The notes under the pieces are model-generated. The model did no database searches. It had not been told where the DNA came from and saw only the letters and a list, made by a program, of their open reading frames with translations. 64,000 nt of DNA from Circinella umbellata (taxonomy: Eukaryota > Mucoromycota > Mucoromycetes > Mucorales > Lichtheimiaceae), in NCBI GenBank assembly GCA_025093555.1, contig JAIWNF010000034.1:124001-188000 (forward strand), in the 5' to 3' direction. The stretch's first letter is position 1, and every line of letters begins with the position of its first letter. Of this stretch, positions 1-12,341 are shown piece after piece. A program made the translations under genes and the position numbers.

Positions 1-355
1 TGGACTTTTTTTTCCGTATTTTGATGGACGACAATTTTTTTTTCTTTTAAAGGTATCGCATGAATGCACTTTTCGGGAAGGTGCATTCTTACAATGGCGT
101 GTCTTGGAACGATCCTTGTAGTTATGTAAGATTATTATGGTGATATACTCAATTATAAGGCTGTTTAACATGCTTATCCGCAGTCAACTAAGGTTAGACG
201 ATAACATAGCTGAGCACATTCAGAAAACCATGATTGTTTTTATTATCATATATTCTCGAGTCTTTGTCTTATATATATCTTTTTATACAATGCTTCCTTA
301 TACAAGGTGACCTATCAAACCGGATTGTAGGTATACAATAATCGGTCATGCACTG

Positions 356-715
356 TTACACTCCTGGGCATTCACTATTGTCACAAATAGAACAACGACT
401 TATTTGGCCCTGGTTTGTATTTGTTGATGGGATGGAATGGATTATACGTATGCTGTTCGTATTTGTATAAACTGCTAATGGAGTATTGTAAAGTAAAGTA
501 TATCGTGGTTGTGGTGGTATATATTCATGTAGGTGATTAATAATACAATTGTCGAAGAGTATGTTCTTGGAAGGTCTTGGTACAATCAGTAATGGTGTTA
601 GTGAGGGTGTTGGTAAACGGATATAAAAATTGGTGTTGGTATTAGCGTTATTTGAAGTATCTACAGGTTGTTGTTCAGATGAAGGTAGTACTGTATTTAG
701 ATTATTAATGGTATT
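356..715 (-). CDS. Possible 3' exon of an unrecognised protein ending in a CxICDxxECxG motif
   Basis: On the minus strand a reading frame without any ATG stays open for about 119 codons and stops at 356. It is rich in Asn, Thr and Pro (for example PTPSLTPLLIVPRP) and ends with a compact cysteine motif, CSICDNSECPG, just before the stop. The same motif layout (C-x-I-C-D-x2-E-C-x-G) ends another unrecognised gene at 56.5 kb, which is the main reason to believe it is coding. An in-frame TAA lies directly upstream at 716-718. In another frame a short stretch starts MSRMEQARYNNRKR at 761. I found no good intron joining the two, so this may be an exon whose start I cannot place, or a frameshifted pseudogene. 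Function unknown. Confidence 0.4.
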   Translation of the reverse strand, partial: NTINNLNTVLPSSEQQPVDTSNNANTNTNFYIRLPTPSLTPLLIVPRPSKNILFDNCIINHLHEYIPPQPRYTLLYNTPLAVYTNTNSIRIIHSIPSTNTNQGQISRCSICDNSECPGV

Positions 716-718
716 TTA

Positions 719-1176
719 AGCGTTTGCGATTATTGTAGCGGGCTTGTTCCATTCGAGACATCTTGAATGGTGATAACAATAATGCTGATTCAGAGCTGTC
801 CAATTTAGAGCTGAAGGCTGCGCTCTTTTACGTATCTTTTTGCAGATTATATAATGAATATTGACAGTGATTGATATATGTGTACTTTTATCCCTTCGAA
901 TATTTTCGTACGTTTTTAATTGTTCTGGTGTTTTATAGTACTGGTCTCCCCATTAGCTTCAGTCTACCAATAGATTCCAATCTGTTGCCAATTATACAAC
1001 TTTCTCTGCCTTAAATAATCCATTACAATTTAGTAGTGTGCTGGCTTGAAATTCGTATTAGCTTTAAAACCTTCATCTCCAACCCTTCTCCGCCCGCCCG
1101 CCCCCCTCGCATTTTTTAAATCTCGCGTGAAAAATAACTTTTCTTAGTCTCTGTTCCCATATTCTTGTTTAAGACA
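719..1176. other. Upstream region of the DUF255 gene
   Basis: No conserved gene is seen here. The final part before the ATG at 1177 holds a C-rich stretch (about 1090-1110) and pyrimidine-rich sequence, as expected for a fungal 5' region. A short minus-strand reading frame at 719-845 is in phase with the exon call at 356-715 but separated from it by a stop. Confidence 0.5.
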
Positions 1177-4100
1177 ATGCGATTCATTGCGTCCCGTTTG
1201 CGATCTATTCCACTCACAACTCATTTACGTGCCTCTACAAAATGCACACCGACAAGAGCATTACTTTATACACGAGACATTCCACGATCGTTTACAACAC
1301 AATCGTTTCGAACGTCCACTTTATTGACTCAACAATCAGTCAAGGGTCACAGCAGTAGTATTTGTCAATTTCATACATCGCGTGTCAATTCGGCCGCTAT
1401 TCCAAAGTTCACGAATCGTCTTGTTAATGAAAAAAGTCCCTATCTTTTGGTATATATTTTTTTTTCGTACTTGGAACGAGTTTCTTAAAGAGGAGTGGGG
1501 GGGGGGGAGGTTTGACGCATATATAAAAAAAAAAGAGCCGATAAGCTGATTAATTTATTATTTTTTCTGCACAATTTTCTTAGCAACATGGTAATGTGAC
1601 ACAAAATTGTTATGCGTATTATACCCAATTTTTATCTAATTAAATACTTTCCTGACCTTACTTTATAGCACATAATCCGGTTGATTGGTATCCATGGGGA
1701 AAAGAAGCCTTTGATAAAGCTATCAAAGAGAATAAACCTATTTTCTTGAGTATTGGTTATAGTACTTGTCAGTAAGTGATCCTTTCATATAAAAATAAGG
1801 TTATAGGTATAAGAAAACAAAACAAAAAATTAAAAAACAACATGTTTAGTTGGTGTCACGTTATGGAACACGAATCCTTTCAAAATGAAGAAACAGCAAA
1901 TTTTATGAATGAACATTTCGTCAATATCAAAGGTAAATCAACAATTAATCAATACAACAGATTAAGATAAAGAGATTACTTTACAGTAAAAGTAAACATT
2001 GTTTTCTTTTTTTTTATTGATAGTGGACAGAGAAGAAAATCCAGCAGTTGATAAATTATATATGACTTATATCCAATTGATTTCGGGTCGTGGTGGTTGG
2101 CCAATGTCTGTCTTTCTCACCCCTGAATTATCACCCTTTTTCGGTGGTACTTATTTTCCTCCAGGTGATCAATATGGAACACCAGGTTTCCGTACATTGT
2201 TACAACGTGTTTCTGAAGTTTGGGAAAGTGCAGAAGACAAGGTTAGAGAGGATGCTGAATCGACCATTTCTCAGCTTCGTTCCTATGCCAGTAGCAAGCC
2301 ATTAGATGTGGAAAATTCAGCTAGTATGATTCATCCAGAATATATTGTGTCAGCTGCCTATCAACATTTCAATAAAGAATTTGATACTGAACAAGGTGGA
2401 TTCACCGGTGCTCCCAAGTTTCCTACTCCCGTTCAATTCCAATTCTTGTTTGAATACTTTGCTTATAACCAAAAAAGTAAAAACGAATCAGAAAATGCTC
2501 AAAAGGCTCTTGATATGGCATTGTTCACTCTCAAGGTAGATAGATATATAATAGAAGCTGGATGGTTTATCATTGCTAGATATTAATGATTCTCTTTTCT
2601 GTTTTTGTTTTCTTTAGAAAATAGCAATGGGTGGTATCCGCGGTAAGTAAATCTAGAACAAAGAAGAACATTGTTTTTTTGACTGATGTCTATTTTTTTT
2701 AATATGTTTTTTTTTTGAACGAATAGATCATGTTGGTAGTGGGTTCCATAGGTAAGTTATACAACCCTGTATAATCAATTAATATAATAAGTATTACGGA
2801 AATCTTACAATTACTTGCATTTGTGTGTGTGTGTGTGTGTGTGTTTGATAACAGATATAGCACAGACAAATATTGGCATGTGCCTCATTTTGAAAAGATG
2901 CTTTATGATCAAGCTCAATTACTTTCTGCCTATACTTCCGCTTATTTAATTTCTAAAGACCAAGGTTTTGCAAATGTAGCCAAGGATATTATCCATTATG
3001 TTTCAACCGACCTTAAAAACCCTGCTGGTGGATTTTATTCTGCTGAAGATGCAGATTCACTCCCAACATCCCGATCTTCAAAAAAACTTGGTAATAATCA
3101 TATAACAAGGACATAGTTAAAGAAAAAAAAAAGTGTAGTAGAGAATAGATATTTATATTGAATTTGGATGTGAATTATTGTAGAAGGAGCTTTCTATGTT
3201 TGGGAAATGGAACAATTGGAAGATATCCTTGGATCTAAATCGGCCAAGGTATTTAATAAGTATTATGGTGTTCAAAAGGATGGTAATGTCGATCCTGCTC
3301 AAGACCCTCAAAATGAACTAATGATGCAGGTAATAAAAAAAAATCCTTCCCATCATGTTATGTTTGTTTTCATTATTAACGAGAAAGAATTATTTAGAAT
3401 GTATTGGCTGAAGAAGAGTCTGTGGATAATGTTGCTAAAGAACTTGGTATGACCGCTGAAGAAGTAAGTTCCATTCTTGAAGAATCAAAGTCCAAACTGA
3501 AAAAGTTTAGAGATGAAAACAGACCAAAGCCTCACTGTGATGACAAGGTAAATGTGACTCTATTTGATACATAATATGAAAGAAAAGATGACAATATGAC
3601 TCACGAGAGAAATAATTTTCTTAGATTCTAACTTCATGGAATGGTGAGTAAAAAAAAAAAGTATGGGTGGGGAATGGAATGAGATATAAAAAAAAATATA
3701 CGTTCTTGTAGATATTAACAGTGGTTATTTAATGATGCGTGCTGGTATACTAGGATTAATGATTTCTGGTTTGGCGCAAGCCGCAAATGCTTTCCAAGAC
3801 AAAGAAATTTTAAATCTTGCTGTTCATGCTGCTGATTTCATTCATAAGGAATTGTACGAATCAAAGACTGGTACTCTTTTGCGTAGTTACAGATCCGGTC
3901 CATCTGATATTGAAGGTTTTCTCGACGACTACAGGTAAAAATAGCATTGATTTATAACTTTTATGCCTCCCCCTAGAAAAAAAATTGAATCTTATCTTAT
4001 ATGTTTAAAAAAATTATATAAGTTATATGATCCAAGGTCTTTTGGATTTATATGAAGCAACATATGAAGAAAAGTGGATTAGCTGGGCTTATGATCTTCA

Positions 4101-4859
4101 AGAAAAACAAAATGAGTTGTTTTATGATAATGAAAGTGGTGGTTTCTTTAATGTACAAGCAAATGATAAGAGTATTCTTGTTCGACTTAAAGATGGTAAA
4201 TAATAAGAATATATATACTTTGTAATGAAATGAATGACTCATTTATTTTTAATTTTTAGAACAAGACGGTGCTGAACCTTCAGCGTAAGTAGAGTGAATA
4301 AAGCATGATTATACAAAATTGGGATTCTCAATGGGATTATCTTGCTATTTTTATAGAAATGCTGTATCTTTGAGAAATCTTGTAAGACTTGGTACTATCT
4401 TGGAACAAGAGGATTATGTTGTCAAGGCTAGAAATACTATTGGTTCTTTTGCCAACAGTGTTTCTAAATATCCATTTGCTATGCCAAGTCTTTTAGGATC
4501 TTTCCTTCTCATGGTGAACGGCGTCAAACAGGTATAAAAAAAAAGGAAATATATCTATTGAATATGTGTCTCTTTCTATTATTTCCATAATAATATTCGA
4601 TCATTTGTTATGATATTAGATTGTTTTGACCGGTAAGGATGAAAAAGAGTTGGAACCTTTCAAGAAAATTGTTTCCCAAACCTTTGTACCAAATAAGGTC
4701 TCTGTTCAAGCCAAGGAAGGTGGACTTATTGCAGAAAAGAATCCAATTGTTGCACAATTGGCAAGTAACGATAAAGCAGCGGCTTATGTTTGCGAAAACT
4801 TCACGTGTGGATTACCTGTTGAAGATATCAATGAATTTAGAGCAAAAATTGAATTTTAA
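1177..4859 (+). CDS. SPATA20/YyaL-like protein (thioredoxin-like DUF255 plus alpha/alpha-barrel domain)
   Basis: This is a multi-exon gene of the SPATA20/YyaL family (thioredoxin-like DUF255 domain followed by a six-hairpin-glycosidase-like barrel). The reading begins at the ATG at 1177; an upstream in-frame TTG is not used. The N-terminus is rich in Arg, Ser and Thr with almost no acidic residues, as in a mitochondrial presequence. The family core starts at [12 protein letters not shown] and continues through NPVDWYPWG and the CHWCHVM redox-like motif, which an intron splits after CH. Exons are often tiny: 7 nt at 1584-1590, and about 25 nt near 2728. [19 protein letters not shown] and [10 protein letters not shown] are all present once introns are removed. 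The protein ends near [10 protein letters not shown], as in the family. The biochemical role of the family is not settled, so the name describes homology only. Confidence 0.93.
1584..1590 (+). other. 7-nt microexon of the DUF255 gene
   Basis: Exon 1 ends after the codons for SPYLL at 1449 (donor GTATAT). The next conserved exon begins at 1669 with CACATAATCC, which is one nucleotide out of phase and lacks the Gln-His expected in this family (YLLQHAHNPVDW). The heptamer CAACATG, flanked by TTAG before and GTAATG after, restores both the phase and the missing residues. Confidence 0.8.
2822..2845 (+). repeat. (TG)n microsatellite in an intron
   Basis: A run of about 12 TG units lies near the 3' end of an intron of the DUF255 gene, just upstream of the exon starting with the codons for [10 protein letters not shown]. 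Simple-sequence repeats like this are common in the introns of this window. Confidence 0.95.
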
Positions 4860-5109
4860 AAAGTAAATAAATAATTATATATGTATATATGATAAGTATA
4901 TAGTTTAACAAGAAAATGACAACTTCTTTTTTATTACTATTTTTCAACAAGCACAAAAATAAAAATATACAATAAGTAATATTTGAGAAGGGGGATAAAA
5001 TAATAATAGTAATAGTGTGGTTACAATGTTGCAAGAGGAACTTGATTACTGTACGTATTTCACAATAGAAGAATATAGTATTTTGATGTTCCTCCGTTAT
5101 AGAATAGGT

Positions 5110-5423
5110 TTAGCACTTGAATTTAATATCGCATTGTCTACACCAGGAACGACAATCACCAGAGCAGCAACCATAGGCGGAACATGAAGCAGGAAGACAT
5201 GCGCCTATATATAGAGAACAATGATAATAGATTAGATGTGTTAAAGACTCAACTATTTTTTTTACTACTGGATGTATTATAAGAATGTGTCTACGTATAT
5301 GCAATAGTACTTACGCTCAGCAAGATGATGAAGAGGAATAGCTTCTTCGGGGGTGGGGGCAGGGGCAGCATTGACAGTAACAATGGCAAGAGTCAACAAA
5401 GCAAAGGCAGCAGAAAATTTCAT
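5110..5423 (-). CDS. Small secreted cysteine-rich protein, 67 aa
   Basis: Two exons (5423-5315 and 5204-5110) with a clean GTAAGT donor and TATATAG acceptor encode a 67-residue protein. The first 19-20 residues form a classic signal peptide (MKFSAAFALLTLAIVTVNA, then APAPTPEEA). The mature C-terminal half holds eight cysteines, including an adjacent GCC pair, and Cys is the very last residue before the stop. The spacing suggests a disulfide-knotted small secreted protein. I do not recognise the family. It could be a cell-surface, antimicrobial or signalling peptide, but nothing in the sequence decides between these. A TATA box lies about 90 bp upstream. Confidence 0.85.
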
Positions 5424-5510
5424 GGTGTTATAAAGATATTATGAATGGGAAGTAAAATGTTGATATGGAATGATTGGGTTGTATCAATTTAACAGAGTCG
5501 AAATACATCT

Positions 5511-5517
5511 TTATATA
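5511..5517 (-). promoter_or_regulatory. TATA box of the small secreted protein gene
   Basis: On the minus strand the sequence reads CGTATATAAAGATG, centred about 90 bp upstream of the ATG at 5423. This is a consensus TATAWAW box at a distance usual for filamentous and zygomycete fungi. It suggests a regulated, strongly expressed promoter. Confidence 0.6.
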
Positions 5518-5989
5518 CGTTTTTTTTTATTTCATTCATTTCTTGTTTAGTAACATAATTTACTAAATGATGACTGCTTTAAGCTTACTATCTACTAGTA
5601 TACGACCGAGCATTATTATCAATTGGAACAGTGATTTTAGGATCTGAACAAGAATGACTCGTTATTCTTTACAACAGTTCTTAATTAATAACAAAAGTAT
5701 ATGTGTGTTGCTGCCACAACATTCTCTGACAGGTTGTAAATTCAACTGGTGCTTTAGTATTATAAATCTTAAGAAATACGTAATAACATAATAATTATCT
5801 ATTTATATATATAAAAGCAATTAATACAAATAATAAAGTTATTCCAATCGATCATCAGATCACTTGTTTATTACATAAGTGGTTTGAATAGGGTGGTAAT
5901 GGTTTATTTTGGGATATTAATTACATAATAACAACACAGTTGCTTTATTACATATATATATATGTTTGCGCTTTTTTTTTATATGTATT
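5518..5989. other. Intergenic, no gene seen
   Basis: AT-rich sequence between the promoter of the small secreted protein and the 3' end of the Hsp70-like gene. I see no conserved coding frame or repeat family here. Confidence 0.6.
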
Positions 5990-8974
5990 TTATACATTGA
6001 AGTTACAGACAACACGATACGTTTGTCCGCGGATCACTGCTTCTACTCTCAATTCCACTTCACCAAAATACATCTATGTTAATTGACGAAACAGAGATAT
6101 ATTGGTTAACAAAAGTATTATCAGGTTTTCATTCATATATATATATATATATATCCATGATTATTACTACTCATTAAAAATATGCTGTTTTTATGTTACC
6201 TTGATAACTAATTCAATTTGTTCTCCTTCTACAGCATCGGGAATTTCCGGCATGGGGATTTCAAAATGGAATACTTTCCGCACACCAGATTGCAAAGTGT
6301 ATCGAGGCTCTTCTTCGGTGTTAGCTGCAAAAAAGGTACATTCTGTGGGACAGGGGTAAAATGTGGTATATTTTTGGGTCACGCAGCTGTCAATGTCTAG
6401 CGTAATAAAATGTAAATGAAACGACTAATTAGGAATGCATGCTCTTCTTTAAAGAGATCACGATAATATCTTGATGCATGATTCTAAGAATAACTTATTT
6501 TATTTACCTAATGGTTCTCCGCGTGGAACAAAGACAGAGAATCGATTATCACATCGAATACTTCCATCTCTTCTCACAATCTTATATTCTTCAGGATCAA
6601 TACCTTCTACAAAAGTATTGGTAATATCAATACCATACCAATATCTCGGTACACGAGTTGTTACTTTGGTAGGGTTCATGCCAAAATAAGCAGCACCACG
6701 AGCCACCGCCAATTCTGCATAAAATTATGAAGGATATTAGTTTCATTGTGATCCACTACTTTTGTTTTTTTTTAAAAAAAAGAAAAGAAATACACCACAA
6801 TGGAATGTATAGTATAGTACTGTGTTATGCTATGTTATATATTACCTGCACGATACGGTGTAACTACCTTGATACCATATTTTTTATACTCCTCAGTAAT
6901 TCGGTTTTGAAGATAATGAGAAGCACCAAAGCCACCTACGGTGAAAATAGCTTTAAGGTTATGTGTTTGTTGTTTTTGTTTATAAACAAGGGCAAGAACT
7001 TCTTGAACCACAGGTTCAAAGACCTTTTCTTTGAGTTCTGTAACTGAGAATCGTAATACACCTTCATCTAAACCAATATCAGGGTTGGTATGTTCAGTAG
7101 TACCCAGATTCATTGGTAAATTCATAAATAAATCATCGGTACCATCAAATGATGGTTTAAGAGTATCTATATACGAGGATCATAATCATCATACAAAAAA
7201 AAAAAAAAGAAACAAATTTATAATATGTCAACTTCTTTGGAAAATTACCAAAAAAGGAAATCCGTTTTCATTCCAACCTTCCCCCCCTTTTTTTTATACA
7301 TGTATATTTCTTACCAATAAAAGTTTCCATCATGTTTTCCAATGCAGCCGGTGGAATTGGATCAACGAGTTTCTTAAGTTTACTTCTCAAGAGTTTACGC
7401 ATTCTTTTATCGACAAATGCAGAACCGCACGATTTTCCCATACCCTTTGTACTTTCCTTGAATTGACGATTACCATCAGCATCCATCTTCACACTGAAAA
7501 CAATTAAATCGACCGTTCCACCTTTTATTTTTATTTTTTTGCAATTGTCGGTATAATTATTAATTAATAAAAGAATAATATTGAAACAAACATACATGTA
7601 ATCATACTTTTAACTTACCACCAGCATCACAAATCATAAATTCATCACCATCCGCCATATCAAATTGTTCACATGTCTTTTCACAATAAATAGCTGCAGC
7701 TTCTGGTTCTGAAATAAGCATTAATCGATCATGATGATCATCTTCATTAATAATTCCTGCAAGAATTGCTGCATCCCGCATTGCTTGCTTTGACTTATCC
7801 GACCACATGGCTGGAACCTATCAATTTGTTTTTTTAATATTATATTACTGTTCTTTTAGTCATGTCATGTCATGCATTTTTTTTTCTCTTTTTTTAAACC
7901 TCCCCCCCCAGTAATTGATATCTTCCTTTCTATTCTTTCATTTCGCACTTACAGTAATACAGTAGCGATATTTTCCTTCAAATTGTTGAGCGAATCCTCT
8001 TTTCATTTCCGTTAAAACGTTATTATGGAATTCACGTAAATAATCTACATAATTTTTTTTAACAAAAACTTCTCCAGTGTTACCATGTCAACCACTATAT
8101 TAAAAATAAACGAACCTCCAATGACATCAACAGGTTTGAAACCACCAGGAATAGGTTTAAATACACCATTTAAACTATCGTCAAGATACAATTTATATTG
8201 CTGCAATAATAAATAATTGGTTTTGGATGGTGCTTTTTGTCGTTCTAATCGTGCTGCATTACCCCATGCTGCTAAAGTCTAATAAAATTTATACACATCA
8301 CTCAGCAAACTCAAAAAAAAAAAAAGTGTAATTCATATGTCTTGATTTGATCCATACTCGAGTATCACCGTTGTACAACTAAATTAAAATAATTCACCAA
8401 GTTAAAAAAAGTTGGGCCTTTTTATTTTTATGTGTGTAATGCGAATATATTCTTTTGTTAACAGGAATTGAACTTACACTGATAGTGGGTGCCTAAAATG
8501 ATAATAATAATAATTATCATAACAAAAAATAAGTATATTATTCATTATTTCATCTTTTTTTAAGGTTTATCAACCAACACACACACACACAAAGCTTTAT
8601 CTTTGACTTTTTTTTTATAGACTTACTTTGGGATATTGGAAACCTGATTGCTTTGGCCTTTTTGTTTTTTTGTTATTATATACAAATTAGATTTGAATTT
8701 AATTGTTTATTGAACCGAGATTGTTTCATTTTATGAATAGATTTTTATTACCATGTTGTAATGTCAGTAACCTCTTGTTCAGAAACGATACCATACGCAG
8801 CGCCACTATAGGTAGTACCTGGAAAAAAAAAGAAAGGTGCGGGGAATAGGACTCGGTATTAGAAATAAATAAAAAAAAAAAAGAGGTTTCGAAAACATTC
8901 TGCATAAATAATTATTTACCGAAATCAATGCCTACAACGACGCGATAATCACTAAGAGGATCAGAAGAAACCAT
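5990..8974 (-). CDS. HSPA12-like Hsp70-family ATPase
   Basis: This multi-exon gene encodes a divergent Hsp70/actin-fold ATPase of the HSPA12A/B type. The ATG at 8974 is followed closely by the phosphate-1 motif VVVGIDFGTTYSGAAYG, so the protein starts at the nucleotide-binding domain. Next come W(G)NAARLERQKAP, then PAMWSDKSKQAMRDAAILAG, the connecting segment SEPEAAAIYC, the phosphate-2 motif CDAGGGTVDLIV and the adenosine motif FTVGGFGASHYLQNRI. The C-terminal part (RVPRYWYGIDITNTF, then SVFVPRGEPL) has no canonical Hsp70 substrate-binding domain or EEVD tail. The last exon ends VVCNFNV at 5990. Exons near the N-terminus are very short, including a 15-nt exon at 8478-8492 and a 21-nt exon at 8358-8378. 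Family members are common in Mucoromycota. The substrate is unknown. Confidence 0.93.
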
Positions 8975-9707
8975 GATGAATAAAAAAAATTAAATGGAAG
9001 AGGGCAGAAAAATAAAATAAAAAAGGGTTGTTTAAAAGAATAGCAAGGTATTGGTTAGTGTAACATTCCATGTTGGGTAGTACAAGCTAAGTTTTTGGTC
9101 TCTGAGCCACATACTAAATCTCAATACTGTTAGAAAGCTTTATAGACTGTAACAGTAAGTATATTTATTCTCAATTTGATTGTTTCTGTGTGCTATATAG
9201 TGCAGTACCGAACTGTTGGTATCTTTGAATTCAAGCACATAACAAATTTAAATTCTGTAGAACGAAGGAAAAGGTCTGTTACCACCGCCAAAAATCATGT
9301 ATATACTCAAAAGGCCATTGATATTTAAGATAAACATGTATATTATATATTTTATTAAAATGGATTATTTTATGCTAATGTACAAATTGATGTTTGTTAT
9401 AATGATTATAATTATTATAAATAAAATGAATGTTATTAATATGCTATATGTTAAATGTAATGTAAATAAATATTATGAGCTGTCTAGTAATGTAAGTAAG
9501 AAAAAAAAATGATTTGCTGGAATATATAGTAATAAAACAAGAGCGACAGTTTTCTAGATAATGATAATAAAAACGCAGCATTGTGTTTTTCTTTTTTTTT
9601 AAAAAAAAAGAAGGGGAGGAGGGAATAAGAGCAAAAAAGTAAAGATGATAAGAATATGTGTAAGTGTTAATAAGACGGTATTATAGTGATTGGTCTCTTC
9701 TTTTTTT
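8975..9707. other. Intergenic: 5' flank of the Hsp70-like gene and 3' flank of the MFS gene
   Basis: A tandem-gene intergenic region on the minus strand. It is very AT-rich at 9290-9540, where an ATG-containing frame of low complexity (mostly Ile, Met, Tyr and Asn) looks like chance. No regulatory motif was assigned. Confidence 0.5.
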
Positions 9708-12234
9708 TTATCCAATAATACTTCCTGTAGAAAGTACTTTCTCAAGTTCATTGATATCTTTTGGACTATCACTGTTATTTTTCTTACTCCCACCAAAACG
9801 AGTGTTTTTTGCTCCTAATGCACAAATAACACCAATAGCAGCAGCAACTAAAGGCATATAAAAGACGTTTCGAAGTGCTTGCATATAGGCATGAATCATG
9901 GGTGGTTGAGTTTCATCTGGCATGTTTTTAAGATAAAGATAATTGGTATCTGCTCCATATTGATGTGCGACACTCTATATAAATGATGGCAACGATATTG
10001 TTAGTGATAAATTGATATCTGTTATTGTAACTGATTTAATTATATGCATATATATATATACTTACCAGGATTTCGGGATCAACAAGAGACAACTCGTGAC
10101 TGAGGAATAAACCATACAATGTTTGACAAATAGCGACACCCTAAATTTTTATTTTATATATGAAAAAGTAAATAACCATTAGAAGGATACTCATGTAAAA
10201 AGTGTCGGCTTTTTTTTTTTTGTTAATAATAACAATAATAGTAGTATCTTTAACTTACAACTGAACAAGAAAGCATCATGAAAAAGTTAGTCAAACTGGT
10301 AGCAACAGCAATAAGTTTCTTATCAGCTACAGTTTGTACGCCCATAATTGTATTCTGTTGTGATAAACCGAATGCAAAACCTATAGAGTAACCCACAAAG
10401 AAAAAAGATTCAGAAATTTATTTTGAGGAAATCAAATCAAAAGAAAAATCAATAGGAATATAGAACTTTACCACATAACATAAAGTAACAAGATTGTTGT
10501 GCCCATGAACTATTTTCATTCACCAAACGGAAAAGACCAAATCCAATAATATTACAAATAGATGCCAACATGAGATAAAATTTCACATAAGGGAATTGAG
10601 GTAAAGCAAACCCGCTACCGACCGAGGCTACAATAAGACATGCCATATATGGAACCAAGCGAATACCTGATTCGGTACTGTCGGCACCAAAGACAGATTG
10701 GAATAAAATAGGTCCATAATATAAAGTGGTAATAACTATATATATATATAATGATAATATAGGTTTAAATAAATAAAATAAAAAAAAAATGATGATGATG
10801 ATTAGGCGGAGAAGAAGTATACATACAGCCAAGACCGATACAAATGATATAAAAATAAAAAATTGTAATAGCAGGATTTAATATAATCTCAGGTGGTAAA
10901 AGCTATCATGACAGATCAGTTAATACATATATATGATTATGTAACGAACATTTTTTTCAGTTTGTAAGCAAAAAAAAAAGGGACTTACTGGCTCCGCTGC
11001 AACCCATCCTTCAACTATAATTAATCCGATCAAAGATATACCCGCTCCGATAAATGGGCCGAATGAATGTGGATCTGACCATCTAAAATAATTATAAATC
11101 CCATTGTGTGAGACATGGTAGCTTTTTTTTTTTTGAAACACACAATTAGATACTAACCCATAAGATTGACCAAAATTTAAAGCGATCAATAAACAACCCA
11201 CAAAGAAAATAACAAATAAAGTTCCAAGAAAATCAATACGTTTCAATTTTGATGTAAAAGAAGTTTTTTGGATCACAGTTGGTTCTTCAAGTAGTAATAG
11301 GATAATAATAAAAGCTACTCCACCAAGAATCAAATTAAGCCAAAAGTCCCAACGCCATGATAATTGTTGAACAAATACACCACCTAAATCATATCATATA
11401 TATAAATGTTAGAACAGAATAAAAAAAAAAGTGTGAGAAAATATATGCATTTAACTTTACCAATCAATGTACCAACAACACTAGCTAAGCCATAGATCAC
11501 AGTTAATCCAGATTGAAAACGTGGTCTTAAATGAAGCGGAGCTAAGTCAGGTACAAGAACAAATGCGATTGTCATGACACAGCCACCACCTATTCCTTGT
11601 ACTGTTCGACCAGCAATGAGACCTTGCATATTAGGTGTAAGTGCATTGATCAATGAACCGATAATGAAAATGAAAACACCAAAAACAAGAATTGGTTTTC
11701 TATATATTTTAAATTGATTTGATTAGAATTTATATTTTTATACCATATTAAAAAATATTATATATTTTACGTACCTTCCAAAGATATCTGAAAACTATAA
11801 AATATGTATAATTAATATATATATATATATTAGACTTTATTTTTTGGGTGACAGATCATATATTTATTGTTACATACCTTTCCAGATAAAGGCATAGATA
11901 TATTAAATGCCAATAAATAGGCAGTTGCAATCCATGTTTGAAGGGAGATATTGTTGGTTAAATCGGTTGTAATGATGGACATGGCTGGAGCAATCACAGT
12001 AGTATTAAGAGAGATCATAAACATTGCCAAAATAATACCAAATATCAAAATACTACGTCGAATCATTGAGAATTTATTCTTAGTTGGTTGATCTTTGGTA
12101 ACAATCATGTCAGAAGGAGGTGATAATTCTGATTTTTTAACGTCATTTATATTATTAATTTCTACGCCAACAACAGTATTTGTTTCATCTTGTATACTAT
12201 TACGACGATACGATTGTATGTCGCTGTTATTCAT
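9708..12234 (-). CDS. Major facilitator superfamily exporter, DHA2 (14-TM drug:H+ antiporter) type
   Basis: The protein begins with a hydrophilic cytosolic tail of about 70 residues, MNNSDIQSYRRNS onward. It then gives successive hydrophobic helices that fit the 14-TM layout. Diagnostic motifs are LNTTVIAPAM in TM1 (equivalent to LDxTIVxxAL of DHA2 carriers), FSDIFGRKP in the first cytosolic loop (MFS motif A), and GRTVQGIGGGCVMT in the fourth helix. At least six exons are joined in phase. The C-terminus after the last helix is short and polar. DHA2 carriers export drugs, amino acids, siderophores or other small molecules with proton exchange at the plasma or vacuolar membrane. The substrate cannot be read from sequence. 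A TATA box lies about 100 bp upstream of the ATG. Confidence 0.92.
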
Positions 12235-12333
12235 AACTTATATATAAAACAAAAGAAAGTATGTGTGTAAAAGAAAAAAAAAGGATATATAAGATAGAGA
12301 AGAAGAAGAAAAACCAAATTGTTCTGTAGGTAC

Positions 12334-12341
12334 TTTTTATA
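12334..12341 (-). promoter_or_regulatory. TATA box of the MFS gene
   Basis: The minus strand reads CCTATAAAAAGTA roughly 100 bp upstream of the MFS start codon at 12234. It is the best TATA-like element in this flank. Confidence 0.5.

Noticed and set aside
1165..1176. In-frame TTG-initiated extension ahead of the DUF255 start
   Set aside because: ATG at 1177 is in the same frame and is followed by a good mitochondrial-presequence-like N-terminus; eukaryotic genes rarely use TTG.
3732..3746. ATG at 3732 as an exon start in the DUF255 gene
   Set aside because: The acceptor TATACTAG|GATTAATG gives the family motif [10 protein letters not shown] in phase, so 3732-3747 is intron.
7031..7507. Long plus-strand frames opposite the Hsp70-like gene
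   Set aside because: They mirror the minus-strand coding exons of the Hsp70-like gene and carry no motif of their own.
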